Part shown: piece by piece, positions 39,843 to 50,514 of the stretch
How positions within the stretch are numbered: position 1 is the stretch's first letter
How the letters are laid out: each line of letters opens with the position of its first letter
Source of the DNA: Cristatella mucedo
Lineage: Eukaryota; Bryozoa; Phylactolaemata; Cristatellidae
Assembly (NCBI GenBank): GCA_009760855.2
Contig: WPIO01000001.1
Span: forward strand, 8,492,501 to 8,554,500
Length of the DNA stretch: 62,000 nt
Direction of reading: 5' to 3'
Program-made: the position numbers and the translations under genes
Notes under the pieces: model-generated
Told to the model about the DNA's origin: nothing
The model's input: only the letters and a program-made list of their open reading frames with translations
Databases searched by the model: none

Positions 39843-39990
39843 GTTTGGCCCAGCGGTTAGGGGGCTCACCCCGACCAAGGTCTGGTCGAGGTTGGGCTCG
39901 AGCCTCGTGGCATATTTGAAGCGCCTGAATAGAGATTAATTTATCTTAGAGGTCTACACAAATGAATTCTATAAATATAAATATAAAAAT
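39843..39990 (+). mobile_element. SINE2 copy
   Basis: Box A-like TTTGGCCCAGCGGTTAGGGG, box B-like GGTTGGGCTCGAGCCTCGTG, then a LINE A-like tail TTTGAAGCGCCTGAATAGAG and ATTAATTTATCTTAGAGGTC ending ACAAATGAATT. It is followed by TA-rich expansions that repeat its last bases. Confidence 0.75.
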
Positions 39991-39997
39991 AAATATA

Positions 39998-40044
<47 letters not shown>

Positions 40045-40185
40045 AGTAATCCTATATATAGATATGATTACTATTATATATATATATATATATATATATA
40101 CAAATGAATTATATATATCTAATTCATCTGTATATATCTATACAAATGAATTATATATATATATATATGTGTGTATATATACATT
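39991..40185. repeat. TA microsatellite with repeated SINE2 end
   Basis: Several (TA)n runs are separated by repeats of ACAAATGAATTATATAT (about 40099-40115 and 40142-40158), the same string that ends the adjacent SINE2. An inverse ATTCATCTGTATATA piece also occurs near 40122. Confidence 0.9.
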
Positions 40186-40419
40186 TTCCGGTCTTTCCTG
40201 ACCGATGGCTACCGGTCGGCAGTGGTAATGCCCTTCATGGTCGGACTCTCGGCAGCTGTTGGCCAAACAATAAAGCTTGCCAGGCCGAACTCGGCATCCC
40301 ATGCTCGGAAAGGACTGCTTTAAGGTGGCACTGCTCCGACGCCATTACCGGCTCGGAAGCCATGTGGTCCCTGTTCCTGAACCGGGAGGCCCGGGTACAT
40401 CGCAGGCTATATGCATGTA
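40186..40419. other. Unassigned sequence
   Basis: GC-richer segment of unknown nature. Nothing recognised. Confidence 0.4.
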
Positions 40420-40577
40420 TATCCTATACATGTCATCTCTAACCATGTTAAGCTTGTTGACACTGAGCACGCTACCATTGGCCATTCGATCATGTATCCT
40501 TTGCAGCAAATGTAAAGTGCCTAGAAAGAGATTGAGTTCTCTAAACGCCCTGTGCAAATTTATTTTTGTTATTATAA
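40420..40577 (+). mobile_element. LINE A 3' end
   Basis: CATGTCATCTCTAACCATGT, CTTTGCAGCAAATGTAAAGT and GCCTAGAAAGAGATTGAGTT followed by an AT-rich tail with TTATTATAA. Confidence 0.85.
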
Positions 40578-40873
40578 CCTCAAATACGTGGAAGACCATG
40601 TCTTGAGCTCCTGTGCTTGCAAAGCCTGGAACTCAGTCCCAACTGACACCATGACACCCCATGACTTGTAGACCTTTAAAAAGAAGCTGAAAATGAACCT
40701 GCTCCTCGAAGCATTCGCTGGCCACCTGTGATTATTCTTTGTGTGCATGTGAGTGCTAAAACTGCACATTTGATCACTAACTAATCGACATACTTCATTT
40801 CCAGCATATTACAGTGCCTAGAAAAATATTTAGTTTTACAAATGTCTTATTGTTATTGTTGTTGTTAATAATA
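40578..40873 (+). mobile_element. LINE A-like 3' part (second copy in tandem)
   Basis: It begins in the C-terminal coding region (AAGCCTGGAACTCAGTCCCA; CTTTAAAAAGAAGCTGAAAA), passes through the 3' UTR and ends TACAGTGCCTAGAAAAATAT...(TTG/TTA)n. It directly follows the previous copy in the same orientation. Confidence 0.75.
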
Positions 40874-40989
40874 AAACGAGGACGCAATTAAAGTTGCAAA
40901 TAGTGCATACTGCTACCTTGGTTACCCCGCTTGGTGTAATACATTTGCAAATTTAATTTTTTTTGCAATTTCTAAAATGATCGGAAACA

Positions 40990-41500
40990 GTTGCTTCGAA
41001 GAGTTTATGCGGTAGCACCGTCAGAACCCCGCAAAGTAACTCACTTGCACCAGCGCACCAGTCAGACCTCCTTGCTCCTCTGGCATGCTCTCACACCATC
41101 AGATCTTCGGTTTCCAGTCGTCTCCCAACACTTCGGGCTAAATTTAAATCTGTTGGTGATCGAGCCTTCCGTTCTTACACGCCCTAAGTCTGTAAGTTGC
41201 TCCTGGTGTTTGTCACCCCCTGCATTGAATTTGAATCATCTAAGTCTCAGCTAAATATGCATCTGTTCCACTCAACTTGCCCGTGCTTTCAAGTCAAGTT
41301 CTATTTTCTTGTTACAGTGTATTTTGCTGCGCCGTGCATGCTTAGGTTTTTCACGATTCGGTCCATGCTATTTAACTGGGGCTTTACTAAACAGTGGCCC
41401 TGAGTGTTCTTTTATGGGGTTTTTCATGCTGGTTTAAGTAGGATTTTCTTAGCATGTCATTGACCCTCTGTTATTGCTTCTATTTAAGGGAGTTCTAAAG
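40990..41500 (+). mobile_element. LINE D fragment (decayed RT C-terminal region)
   Basis: Across frame breaks the translation shows RSSVSSRLPTLRAKFKSVGD followed by RAFRSY (about 41100-41185), the counterpart of the LKSFGDRAFS block of other LINEs. The downstream part resembles the 3' region of the fragment at 20195-20770. Confidence 0.65.
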
Positions 41501-41942
41501 GATGTGGATTGATATTCGTTTTTTTCAGAGTGCTGTTCAACCGAATTATAATCGTTATTTATGAGTAAGAATTTGTTTATGTTCCATACATACCCTCTCT
41601 AAAAATGCATCTCAAAAACTCTACAGGCACTTTTTAGGAATGGTCAACGTTTTTGAAATCTAGTTTGGTGCATTTCCGACATGGACAATAAATTGACAGT
41701 GAATTTAGAGTGAGAAACTAGTCATTAAAACTTCCTGATGAAAAAATAGCTTACCGAATAAAACTGCATAGGAAGTCTTGGCGAAGACCCAAAACGCAAA
41801 AACCTGGGTGATATGTAAGTATGATTAAGTGTGCGTGGAGATAAGGAGAAGGTTGTTTAACTTAGTATATGCCTTCGGCAAACTGAAAAAGTTAAGACCT
41901 AGGCAATAGTTTAAATGATTTTTTTAATTATTTGTTTACCAG
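41501..41942. other. Unassigned AT-rich sequence
   Basis: Nothing recognised. Confidence 0.4.
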
Positions 41943-42050
41943 AATAATAAAAATAATAATCATACACTAGGTATAGTACCCTCAGAGAACTCGATCTCTT
42001 TCTAGCCACTTTACAATTGCTGCAAAGGAAGCACAACAAAAATTCTTTAA
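41943..42050 (-). mobile_element. LINE A 3' end
   Basis: A (TAA)-rich tail followed on the minus strand by GCAATTGTAAAGTGGCTAGA and AAGAGATCGAGTTCTCTGAG. It may belong to the same original copy as the RT fragment at 42610-42840. Confidence 0.85.
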
Positions 42051-42609
42051 TTCTTTAAGCTTACGGTTGTGTACATTCAAATGGCATGCATGATCGCTTC
42101 AAGCCCTCCATGATTGCAGAAGAAATGTCCGACATGGAAGCTACTGCGTCCTATTTACAGCAAGCTGGCATTAAGCGTTTCTTAAGGAAAATGGAAAATG
42201 CAAGAATGACAGCTACAGCTCACATTCACAGGCTGGACTTGAGGTGTGCAAAAAACTTGGTCACGTGCGACGAAGCAGCTGCATGCGAAGTTACTACATG
42301 TACGGCTCCTCATGTCCGACAGCACAATCCGAGCTTCTTGTCTACAAGTTGTGTGCCTTGGTCCGAAATAGAAGTTAGATCGAAGATTTACTATACCGAG
42401 TAGGTGATCGCAAGTTCCGTCGTCCTGAGTGAGAATCACTTGCCTATAGCGAGGCGTTTTTATATTTATTGTTCTTTGTATGTAGCAATAGAAGCAGAAT
42501 CGCCTGTTTGGGTGTCTTCAAAATGATTATTAGCAAAGCAAATTAAATTCCACTTCCCTGATAGGGGCGGGTCGAAGAACCCTTACCTTAGCATGGCTAA
42601 GTGTAATGT
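42051..42609. other. Unassigned sequence between two LINE A pieces
   Basis: A 105-codon plus-strand frame at 42086-42403 has no recognised domain. The segment does not resemble the LINE A region expected here, so it may be an insertion or a replaced stretch. Confidence 0.35.
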
Positions 42610-42840
42610 TTATTAACTTAAATGGTCATCAAGCCAAAGTTCATTTTGAATAGGGCACTCAAGTTTCTCATAGAAGCTGCAAGAGAGATGCTGTCCAAGC
42701 CAATTTTTAGAGCGAGCCTTTCCAGTGTATGCACGATGCCTGGTTTGCCTATGCTTATCAGTTTGATCGCATTTTCATTCAATTCGAAAAAGCTGGCTGC
42801 CTATTTTGCAAAGCTAGCCGTGATGACCTAAAGTAAATCA
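42610..42840 (-). mobile_element. LINE A RT fragment
   Basis: The minus-strand translation gives WAASFFELNENAIKLISIGK and PGIVHTLERLALKIGLDSIS, aligning with the WMAANFLKLNDDKTNLL...LERLTFKIGSASIS segment of the best LINE A copy. No catalytic residues lie in this part. Confidence 0.75.
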
Positions 42841-43305
42841 CCGGTTACTGGCTCTGCTGATGATGGCTGACTTTGGATCATCCATGCAGAAAAGTAGATG
42901 CTGGCCGCAACGTGTTGGAAGTTGGTACCCACAAGCAAAGGCTTGTCTGCCATGTGCCATGCATCCAAAATCAACAATGTCCCCATGCTTACATCAAGAG
43001 TTAATGGGTTTCTGTCACCTAGAATGCAGCTGCAGCTACAAAAAGCGACTGAGTTCTGATCTTGTCTGTGTCTAATGACCAAGCAAGAATGTCTGAGGCC
43101 GTGCATCTTGCAACGCAGCCCAGAGGAGCTGCAGGTAATTGCACCGGCAATGACGTGGCTGTCAGTCTGGGTCAGAGGGAGAAGTGACAGCTGCCAAAAA
43201 ACCACTGCATCACCTGGGGGTCAGAGTATCTGCTCATTGTCATTGCCTCACGGGAAGAATAGCCCTGAAAGGACCTAGTCACAGTCTGAAAGCAATGTCC
43301 TGGCA
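42841..43305. other. Unassigned sequence
   Basis: Short frames on both strands; nothing recognised. Confidence 0.4.
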
Positions 43306-43521
<216 letters not shown>

Positions 43522-43812
43522 GACAATGATAAAAAGTTCCCATTGCTGACAGCAGTGTCGAGGATTGTACCAAGCCTTCTTGAAGAAGGGTAATCAAAGT
43601 TTGCAATCTAAGCAACAGGGCAAGCATTGTAGCTGGTATTCGATTGGCAGCTAGACTTTCAGGTAGCGAATGATGTGATTGTTCGTGAGATATCAGTGCG
43701 CATGCATACACAGTGTGCCCCCACACACAAATGCATACATGCACACACACACACTCACACATGTGCTCGTGCTATGCATGCACGAGCTTGCAGAAATAAA
43801 TCAATCATATCG
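43522..43812. other. Unassigned sequence
   Basis: A short CA-rich stretch at about 43718-43760; otherwise nothing recognised. Confidence 0.4.
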
Positions 43813-44785
43813 TAGCAAATTTTCTTAAATTAAATGATGATACAACTAGCTTACTAGTTATTGGCGAACCAAGTGTGATTCAGGAATTGGAAAGGCTAAT
43901 GCTCAAAATCGGCTCTGCCAGCATATCTCCGGTTGAATCGGCACGAAATCTAGGCGCCATGTTCCAAAGTGACCGTTCGTTAGACGACCACATCAGCTCC
44001 ACAGTCAAGTCTGCCTACTTTCAGCTACTTAAAATTGCTAAAATTCGGGCTTGTTAAACAGGGATACCTCATCAAAGTTGGTCCATGCATTTGTGACACC
44101 CCGTCTTGACTTCTGTAACTCACTGCCTGCTGTTCTACCTGCCTGTGCAATCAGGCTCTTACAGCTGGTGCAAAACTCTGCAGCATGGCTTGTCTGTCAT
44201 GAGCATCGCAATTGCCACATCACACCACTTCTCGACGATCTGCACTGGCTACGAGTCAGGCAACGCATCGACTTCAATATTTGTCGCTCACTTTTAGGTC
44301 CCTTCATTCTTTGGCTCCAGCCTACCTATCAGATCTACTGCCCCACTAGGCTAAGCAGCAAACCACAAGTTTTTCGAAATCTAACTGTTTACTTATACCC
44401 CGTACAAACCTCAAATCCTTTAGAGACCGCATTTAGTGCCTTTCGTTCGTATGCTCCCAAGGCTTGGAGGTCACTCCCGACTTCCGTCACGCCATCCCCT
44501 GACTTGACCACATTAAAAAAGAAATTAAAATGCACCTATTTATGACAGCATTTACTGGGTCCCGTGATTCGTCCTTTATGTGCTTATGTGTGCTGGCACT
44601 GTGCCTGCTGCCACTAACCACACTTGCATGCTGACCCCTAACCATGTTATTCTTGCTGTTTATTGAGCATGCTACTACTAACCATTCAAGCATGCTTCCT
44701 TTGCAGCAAATGTAAAGCGCCTAGAAAGAGATTGAGTTCTCGAAGGTTGCTTTATCCAGTGTATTATTAATAATAATTAATATCA
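43813..44785 (+). mobile_element. LINE A, 5'-truncated within the RT
   Basis: The copy starts at TTTTCTTAAATTAAATGATG (equivalent to about 46076 in the best copy), just after the YADD motif, and runs to the terminus with an ATTATTAATAATAATT tail. The reading frame is broken near 44050 (where a stop replaces the expected codon) and by a one-base deletion near 44280. Conserved blocks include TSKLVHAFVTPRLDFCNSLP and LQLVQNSAAWLVCHEHRNCH. Confidence 0.9.
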
Positions 44786-45057
44786 TAGGAGCCCAAGTCA
44801 CCAGCAAAGACGATGCCACACATCCAGTCTAAAAATATGCTCAAGGTCTCAAGCTATTCAGCATTTATGAATTACCTTATCACTTTCTACTCTGTTACAT
44901 TCTCCTTCTTCAAAAGTCTGAACTACCAATGTAAGCACTACCAGACCCAAAATCCGTTGCTGACTAGCCAAATCAGTACCATAGTCACAGAAAACGACTG
45001 CAATTAACTCTATATTTACTCTTAAAAACATTAAAAATCATTATCAGATCTAAATAT
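44786..45057. other. Unassigned sequence
   Basis: Nothing recognised. Confidence 0.4.
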
Positions 45058-45215
45058 TTGGCCAGATGGTAAAGGTGCTCGCCCGACCAAGGTCAAGATG
45101 ATTGAATTTAATGGCTGAGGTTGTCGCTGGCTCAAGCCCCGTGGCACATGTGAAGCACCCAAATTGAGATTGAGTTCTCCGATGATGCTATAAAAATGAA
45201 TTATATTTCTTTATT
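45058..45215 (+). mobile_element. SINE2 copy
   Basis: The head GGCCAGATGGTAAAGGTGCT and box B region GTCGCTGGCTCAAGCCCCGT are followed by the tail ATGTGAAGCACCCAAATTGA and GATTGAGTTCTCCGATGATG, ending TAAAAATGAATTATATT. This tail shows the resemblance to the LINE A terminus most clearly. Confidence 0.75.
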
Positions 45216-45249
45216 AAATGACTAGCAGTTTTCTAATACTAATAGCCAC

Positions 45250-45437
45250 ATTTTATATGTTGACACTGTACATGTCACCTCTACCCCTGTTATGTTTGCT
45301 GACGTTCTGCTGTTGTGACTACTAATCATTCGATCGTGTTTTCTTGTACAGCATATTTAAAGTGCCTAGAAAGAGATTAAGTTCTTTTGGGGTGTTGAAT
45401 AAATTTCTTATTATCATTATTTTTATTATTATTAGCT
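45250..45437 (+). mobile_element. LINE A 3' end
   Basis: TATGTTGACACTGTACATGT, CAGCATATTTAAAGTGCCTA and GAAAGAGATTAAGTTCTTTT followed by an (ATT)n-rich tail. Confidence 0.85.
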
Positions 45438-45639
45438 GCGCACCTGAATAACCTGAGTCAGAGTAGCGGGTTGTATGATACAACGCCCGATCATGAGCTT
45501 GAGAATGAAGATGTTGCTCTTAAAATTTACTAGATTCACAGCGGTAGATAAATTGCTGACGTCATTAGCACACAAGCTCTAGATTTAGGCACGTGAGTAA
45601 GTTAGGTTTGACTGATTAAGCGCCTCATGTATATTTCGG

Positions 45640-45765
45640 CAGACGAGCCTTAACGGCTATCGCCACTGCTTGCAATGAGCAATAAAGAATTTCCCGCCAG
45701 AGGACTTCAATCCCCTACCTAGTTCGTAAAACTTGTGCTTTACCCCTTGCCTAAGACCTAGGAAG
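45640..45765 (-). mobile_element. SINE1 copy, decayed
   Basis: The minus strand reads AAGGGGTAAAGCACAAGTTT, a box B-like GGGGATTGAAGTCC and the tail GCCGTTAAGGCTCGTCTGCC. Confidence 0.65.
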
Positions 45766-45855
45766 GCTGCTAGCATCCTGGGGAGGGGGTCATGTGTGTC
45801 TCGAGCATAGCCACCATTCGGCACATTCCGAAATCGTGTTAACTATAAGTTTGGG

Positions 45856-46818
45856 ATGGTCCGAGTCCATTTTGTGCTAGGTCCGGTCCTTTTCACCGTT
45901 TATACTCTCCCTCTCGCTGATGTGATTGCCAAGCACAATCTAGGCTTTCACTTCTATGCGGATGACACTCAGTTGTACCTTTGCTTTGATCCCTCCCAGC
46001 CTTCGAGCACCTCAAATTCTCTCAACTCACTTGCTGCATGCATTGATGACATCCGATCATGGATGGCAGCAAATTTTCTAAAACTAAACGATGATAAAAC
46101 TAACTTACTAGCTATGGGCAAACCTAGTGTTATTCAGAAATTGGAAAGGCTGACTTTCAAAATTGGCTCTGCCAGCATATCTCCAGTTGCATCAGCTCGA
46201 AATCTAGGTGTCATATTCCAAAGCGACCTCTCGTTAGACGACCACATCAGCTCCACAGTCAAATCAGCCTATTTTCAGCTTCATAACATTGCTAAAATTA
46301 GGGCTTGTTTAGATAAGGATACCACGTCCAAGTTGGTCCATGCATTCGTGACATCTCGTCTCGACTTCTGCAACTCACTGCTTACAGGCCTACCAGCATG
46401 TGCGATCAGACGATTGCAGCTGGTGCAAAACTCTGCAGCTAGGCTTGTCTGTCGTGAGCGTCGCAGTTGCCACATTACTCCACTTCTCGCCGACCTGCAC
46501 TGGCTACCAGTCAAGCAACGGATTGACTTCAAGGTTTTGTCACTCACTTTTAGGTCTCTTCATTCTATGGCTCCAGCCTATCTTTCAGATATACTACCCC
46601 ATCAGGCAAAGCATCGTACCACTCGCTTTTCGGAATCCAACAGTCTAGAAATACCTCGTACAAACCTTAAATCCTTTGGAGACCGTGCATTTAGCTTGTA
46701 TGCTCCCACAGCCTGGAACTCCCTCCCGACCTGCATCAGAACATCCCCTGACCTGACCACATTTAAAAGAAACTTAAAAACATACCTATTTAGGACAGCA
46801 TTTAGTGGGTCCTTGTGA
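45856..46818 (+). CDS. Reverse transcriptase fragment (non-LTR LINE A)
   Basis: This 320-codon open frame encodes the second half of a non-LTR retrotransposon polyprotein, which reverse-transcribes element RNA at a nicked chromosomal target. Residues 8-20 (LGPVLFTVYTLPL) follow the VPQGSVLGP turn. FYADD at 33-37 holds the catalytic aspartates. Residues 69-82 (WMAANFLKLNDDKT) and the NLGVIFQ block near 115 belong to the palm/thumb region. The C-terminal part has QLVQNSAARLVC and LHWLPVKQRIDFKVL, characteristic of CR1/L2-like elements. The endonuclease and the N-terminal RT are missing, so the piece cannot act alone. The ATG is fortuitous, because the true frame began upstream of the truncation. 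Absence of stops over 320 codons suggests a fairly recent insertion. Confidence 0.92.
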   Translation: MVRVHFVLGPVLFTVYTLPLADVIAKHNLGFHFYADDTQLYLCFDPSQPSSTSNSLNSLAACIDDIRSWMAANFLKLNDDKTNLLAMGKPSVIQKLERLTFKIGSASISPVASARNLGVIFQSDLSLDDHISSTVKSAYFQLHNIAKIRACLDKDTTSKLVHAFVTSRLDFCNSLLTGLPACAIRRLQLVQNSAARLVCRERRSCHITPLLADLHWLPVKQRIDFKVLSLTFRSLHSMAPAYLSDILPHQAKHRTTRFSESNSLEIPRTNLKSFGDRAFSLYAPTAWNSLPTCIRTSPDLTTFKRNLKTYLFRTAFSGSL

Positions 46819-47056
46819 TTCGTCCTCGATGTGCTTATGCGTGCTGACACTGTTCATGCTGCCACTAACCACATTTGCATGCTGACCCAGTGCATGTAAC
46901 CCCTAACCATGTTATTCATTTTGTTTGTTTTTCAAGTATGATTTTACTTACTATTCTATTGCGTATCACTTTGCAGCAAATGTAAAGCGCCTAGAAAGAG
47001 ATTAAGTTCTCTGAGGGCGCTTTATCAAGTGCAATATTATTATTATTATTATTATT
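45856..47056 (+). mobile_element. LINE A, best-preserved copy (RT C-terminal half to 3' end)
   Basis: A CR1/L2-like non-LTR retrotransposon that is 5'-truncated inside the RT, at the region equivalent to VPQGSVLGP. It contains an uninterrupted frame (45856-46818), a 3' UTR of about 170 bp with TGTAAAGCGCCTAGAAAGAG and a (TTA)n tail at 47035-47056. It serves as the reference for the other LINE A fragments here. Confidence 0.92.
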
Positions 47057-47389
47057 TTTTATATTCCTGCGGCTAAATCTCAGTAAATTAGGAGTATACT
47101 TCCGGTATCCCTGGAGTCAGTTTAACCGCCCCGCCTTTCATTCAGCCGAAATCACGTTCAAGGTTAGCTTGCTATTTCTCGCTATTAAAAGGAATAATTC
47201 AGGTGCAGTATTCAAAGCTGTAGTCATTAGTCATGAGCAGCACTAGTTGATGTGGGGCTGAAATGGCCCCCGCCCGATGAATCAGAAATCAATTATCAAT
47301 GGTTAGCTGTTAATATTAAAAATAGGTTGGTAAGTTTAGTAATAAGTAATAGTTAGGTAAGATAGAACAATATTTCTGATTTCGGTTGG
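47057..47389. other. Unassigned sequence
   Basis: Nothing recognised. Confidence 0.4.
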
Positions 47390-47900
47390 ATACATTTGGC
47401 TCCATACGTCATCGAACGTCTTGGAGCTTTGTTTCCCGTAATTATGGAAGTTTAAAGCAAAAGTTTATCAACAAAAATAAGAAACCTTTGTTGCCTTAGT
47501 TAAAACGAGCAGAGCTGAACTCACATTTCAAATTTCACTCAGATGCGTGAAGTATTAGCAGATCTATGGACTTTACAATGCACAAACTTACACTGGAAAT
47601 AAAGCTGTACAAAAGTCACAACAATGCACCTCAACAAGCTTCACACATGCATCTCAATCTACCAAGGTTCTGCAAGTTGGGAAAAAAGTCGCATTTGATG
47701 TAGAGATTTATAAATTTGCTATTTGTAGATATGTTATTTCCAGTTTATATCAGGGTTAGACGTGGTTTTAATAATCATTTTTTCTTTCGTGCTGAAGTTG
47801 TCTGAGCTTTAGATCCCATTTCTAACACATTTACCTTTCGAATGGTACCCTAGATAAATATTCGATTGTCAGACAAATTTGATAACAATTTTCTTGACAT
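47390..47900. repeat. Repeat E copy 2 (uninterrupted)
   Basis: Contiguous counterpart of the split copy at 35210-36250 (evidence given there). It provides the empty-site arrangement for the LINE B insertion. The family is not identified. Confidence 0.55.
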
Positions 47901-50514
47901 TCCCCCTTAAGACGACATATTTTGGTACGCGGTCGGAATTTTAGGCTTGACTAGACCGGTATCGTAAGTCGATATCAGGTTTTGTATTTAAAGTTCTGCT
48001 CTAACCAGATTGGCTCAATGACTTAACTACTTACTTACTAATGTCGGAAATGTACTAGCAATTTAGCAAGGAGGAAAAGAAACCCAGATTTATTGTACCA
48101 AGTCACTGGAACTGTTTCCAGGACTACGGTATATAGCCATTAATGTGATAATTCCGACTTAGTTCGAATACTGCTTACAGTAGGGAAGCCTTTGTGCAAC
48201 TAATACTAGTGAAGAATTTTTCTGACGTTCCCTCCCAGATTCACGGTGGAGCACAGCTAGTAATACCTAATGAGACCTACGCTTTATCATATGACAACTT
48301 GAAGACTCCAACTGTAATGGTCATTTTAAAATGACCCCCTTTGAGGTTAAATGTCCAGAAAATAATGAGACAACTGGTCAAATAATTGAATGACTGCTTA
48401 GATTATCTTTAAAAAATATAAATATATTTTAAATATGATTGGAAGTGTTGAGATTTTTACATCGAAGGAAAGCACCAAAGAATCTATTATACTGGTGCGC
48501 ATGGTATCAGTTGTCTGATAATTGCTATTATTTTCAATATATATATATATATATATATCACAAATGATGATTTATGGTGCACTTTTGATTTAGCTACTCA
48601 TTTTTAGTAGATTTTGTTTATGAAAGATCGGGTGCACTTTAACATTACTCATTATATATAACGATATTGGCTTTCAGTAGGTTTACTTGTTACAGTCACT
48701 TAATGGTATACATGTTGTCTTATCTTTTGTAGAATAGTTAGCCATTTTGTTGGTTGATATAGCTGTTTAAATCAACGGATATTTGTGATTTACATTGCCA
48801 ATGGAGTGTAAGAATTCTCCGCGTGTATTTTGCTACATATGAGAGAGATTCTCGACAAAAGAGCAGCTGCTACCGATTACTAAATTCATCAAACATTGCT
48901 ATCAAGCCAACTTCGGATGCAAACTGGGAGATTAGGATAAAACATGGGTACCACATACGGTGTGCAAGCCAAACGTAGAAAATTTGGGACAAAGGTTGAA
49001 GAAAATGCATGTCATTTTGAGTACCAATAATTAGGAAAGAACAAACTGACCGTGTTTTAGATTGTTGTTTCTGCATTTTGTGAATTTTCTATAATTATTT
49101 TGCTTGGTACATTTTTGCCGCTTTTTGAGGTACATGCATGTGACTTTTAAGCAGGTTTATTTACAGTGTAGCTTTGCGCCTTATAAATTCCATAACTCGG
49201 TCAAGACTTCACGGATCTTCGGAGTTCCTATCTGAGCTCCCACTTCTCGGCCTTCACCTTAACCCAATCCTCCGCCCTTCGTTCTTATCACCCGCTTCTC
49301 ATACTCCGGTCGTCCAGTTCAAATTCTACGGAGTCCATGCCTTCACTTAAGGCCTGAAATTTTCAGTCGGTTGACATCACGACATACTCCGTACTTGGGG
49401 ACATTTAAGGTATGTGGGTTGATAGCTTCCGTGCTGTGCTTCCGTCGCCATACATTAGAGTGCAAAGGTGCTGCCACTACATCTAGTTAGTTGGGCTTTG
49501 AAGCGCTTGCGCCAGCCAGTATCGATCAAGTATCGGTAAGATATAGTACCCGTTATGCACTGTGTTTGTGCCGAACGACTTTGACACATTAACCAATTAA
49601 ATTATTACTGTTATTATTGTTATTTATTTTAACTAGGCTTAGATTGTTTGCGCCTTAGAATAATGGATGAAAAATTAAATATACGAACTTGTCGGGCTCA
49701 ACGTCATGGCCAAGTCGTTCATCCCAAATGCCTTGCCTGTGAAGATTACAATTCTCTCTGACCAGAGATCTACTAAGAGTGGCTAAGAAGCTCTGCACTG
49801 ATTAGATAAGAATAAATGAAATCTCATCTGCCTCAGCAGAGTGGAAATCCAAATATTTTCAGTTTCCGAACAAAGCCCCTGTGATAGCTTTGCTTGAGAC
49901 TTCTCTACACGAGGCTGATGATATGTTTACTCCAATAACTAGTCAAGCTTTCTAAGTCGCTCAGCTTATTTTGAGCTCAATTCTTAATTTTGGATGTTTT
50001 TGGTGAACAACTGAAACATTCTCGTCAATGCCGAGAACCCCAACACGACTTCCCGCAAGTGAGTTTAAGGCTGGTAGCGAACGTTGGGTTACTTACATCC
50101 TGTTTTGAAAAATAACTGTAGCGCTTACTTTTGCAGGTATAGCACTTTGACCAGAACTCAAAAAATACATTCGTTTTTTTCAAAATTCACTCCTAGCGGA
50201 TTTTTAGCTACTCGCATTTCTTGAACTTTTAGCAGGCACTTCTCGAAAACACCTAGAAAATGATATGTCAAAAGGTTTCTTTCAAAGTAAGAACTCAAGA
50301 ATGTGAAGCCTATAAATGACGAGTCGTTACACAATAATCAGATAAGAAACAAAAATAAGCTAGGTCTTGCTGCTGGTTCACAGCAGTTTCGCCGATTTTT
50401 TTAAGCGATAGATAATCGCATTTCCCTAATAATTTTGCTCACCATTGGTTGACGTCACACCCTGACTTTCCAAGAGCACTTAGGCTTGGCAGCACCTTCG
50501 CTTCCATTACAGAA
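47901..50514. other. Unassigned AT-rich sequence
   Basis: A (TA)n run at 48537-48559 and no coding signal. At 49190-49420 a plus-strand stretch gives a weak VQFKFYGVHAFT-like string reminiscent of the LINE C-terminal block, too decayed to call. ATT-rich sequence occurs near 49590-49630. Confidence 0.35.

Noticed and set aside
42086-42403. 105-codon plus-strand protein
   Set aside because: No motif, located between two LINE A pieces, and of a length expected by chance.
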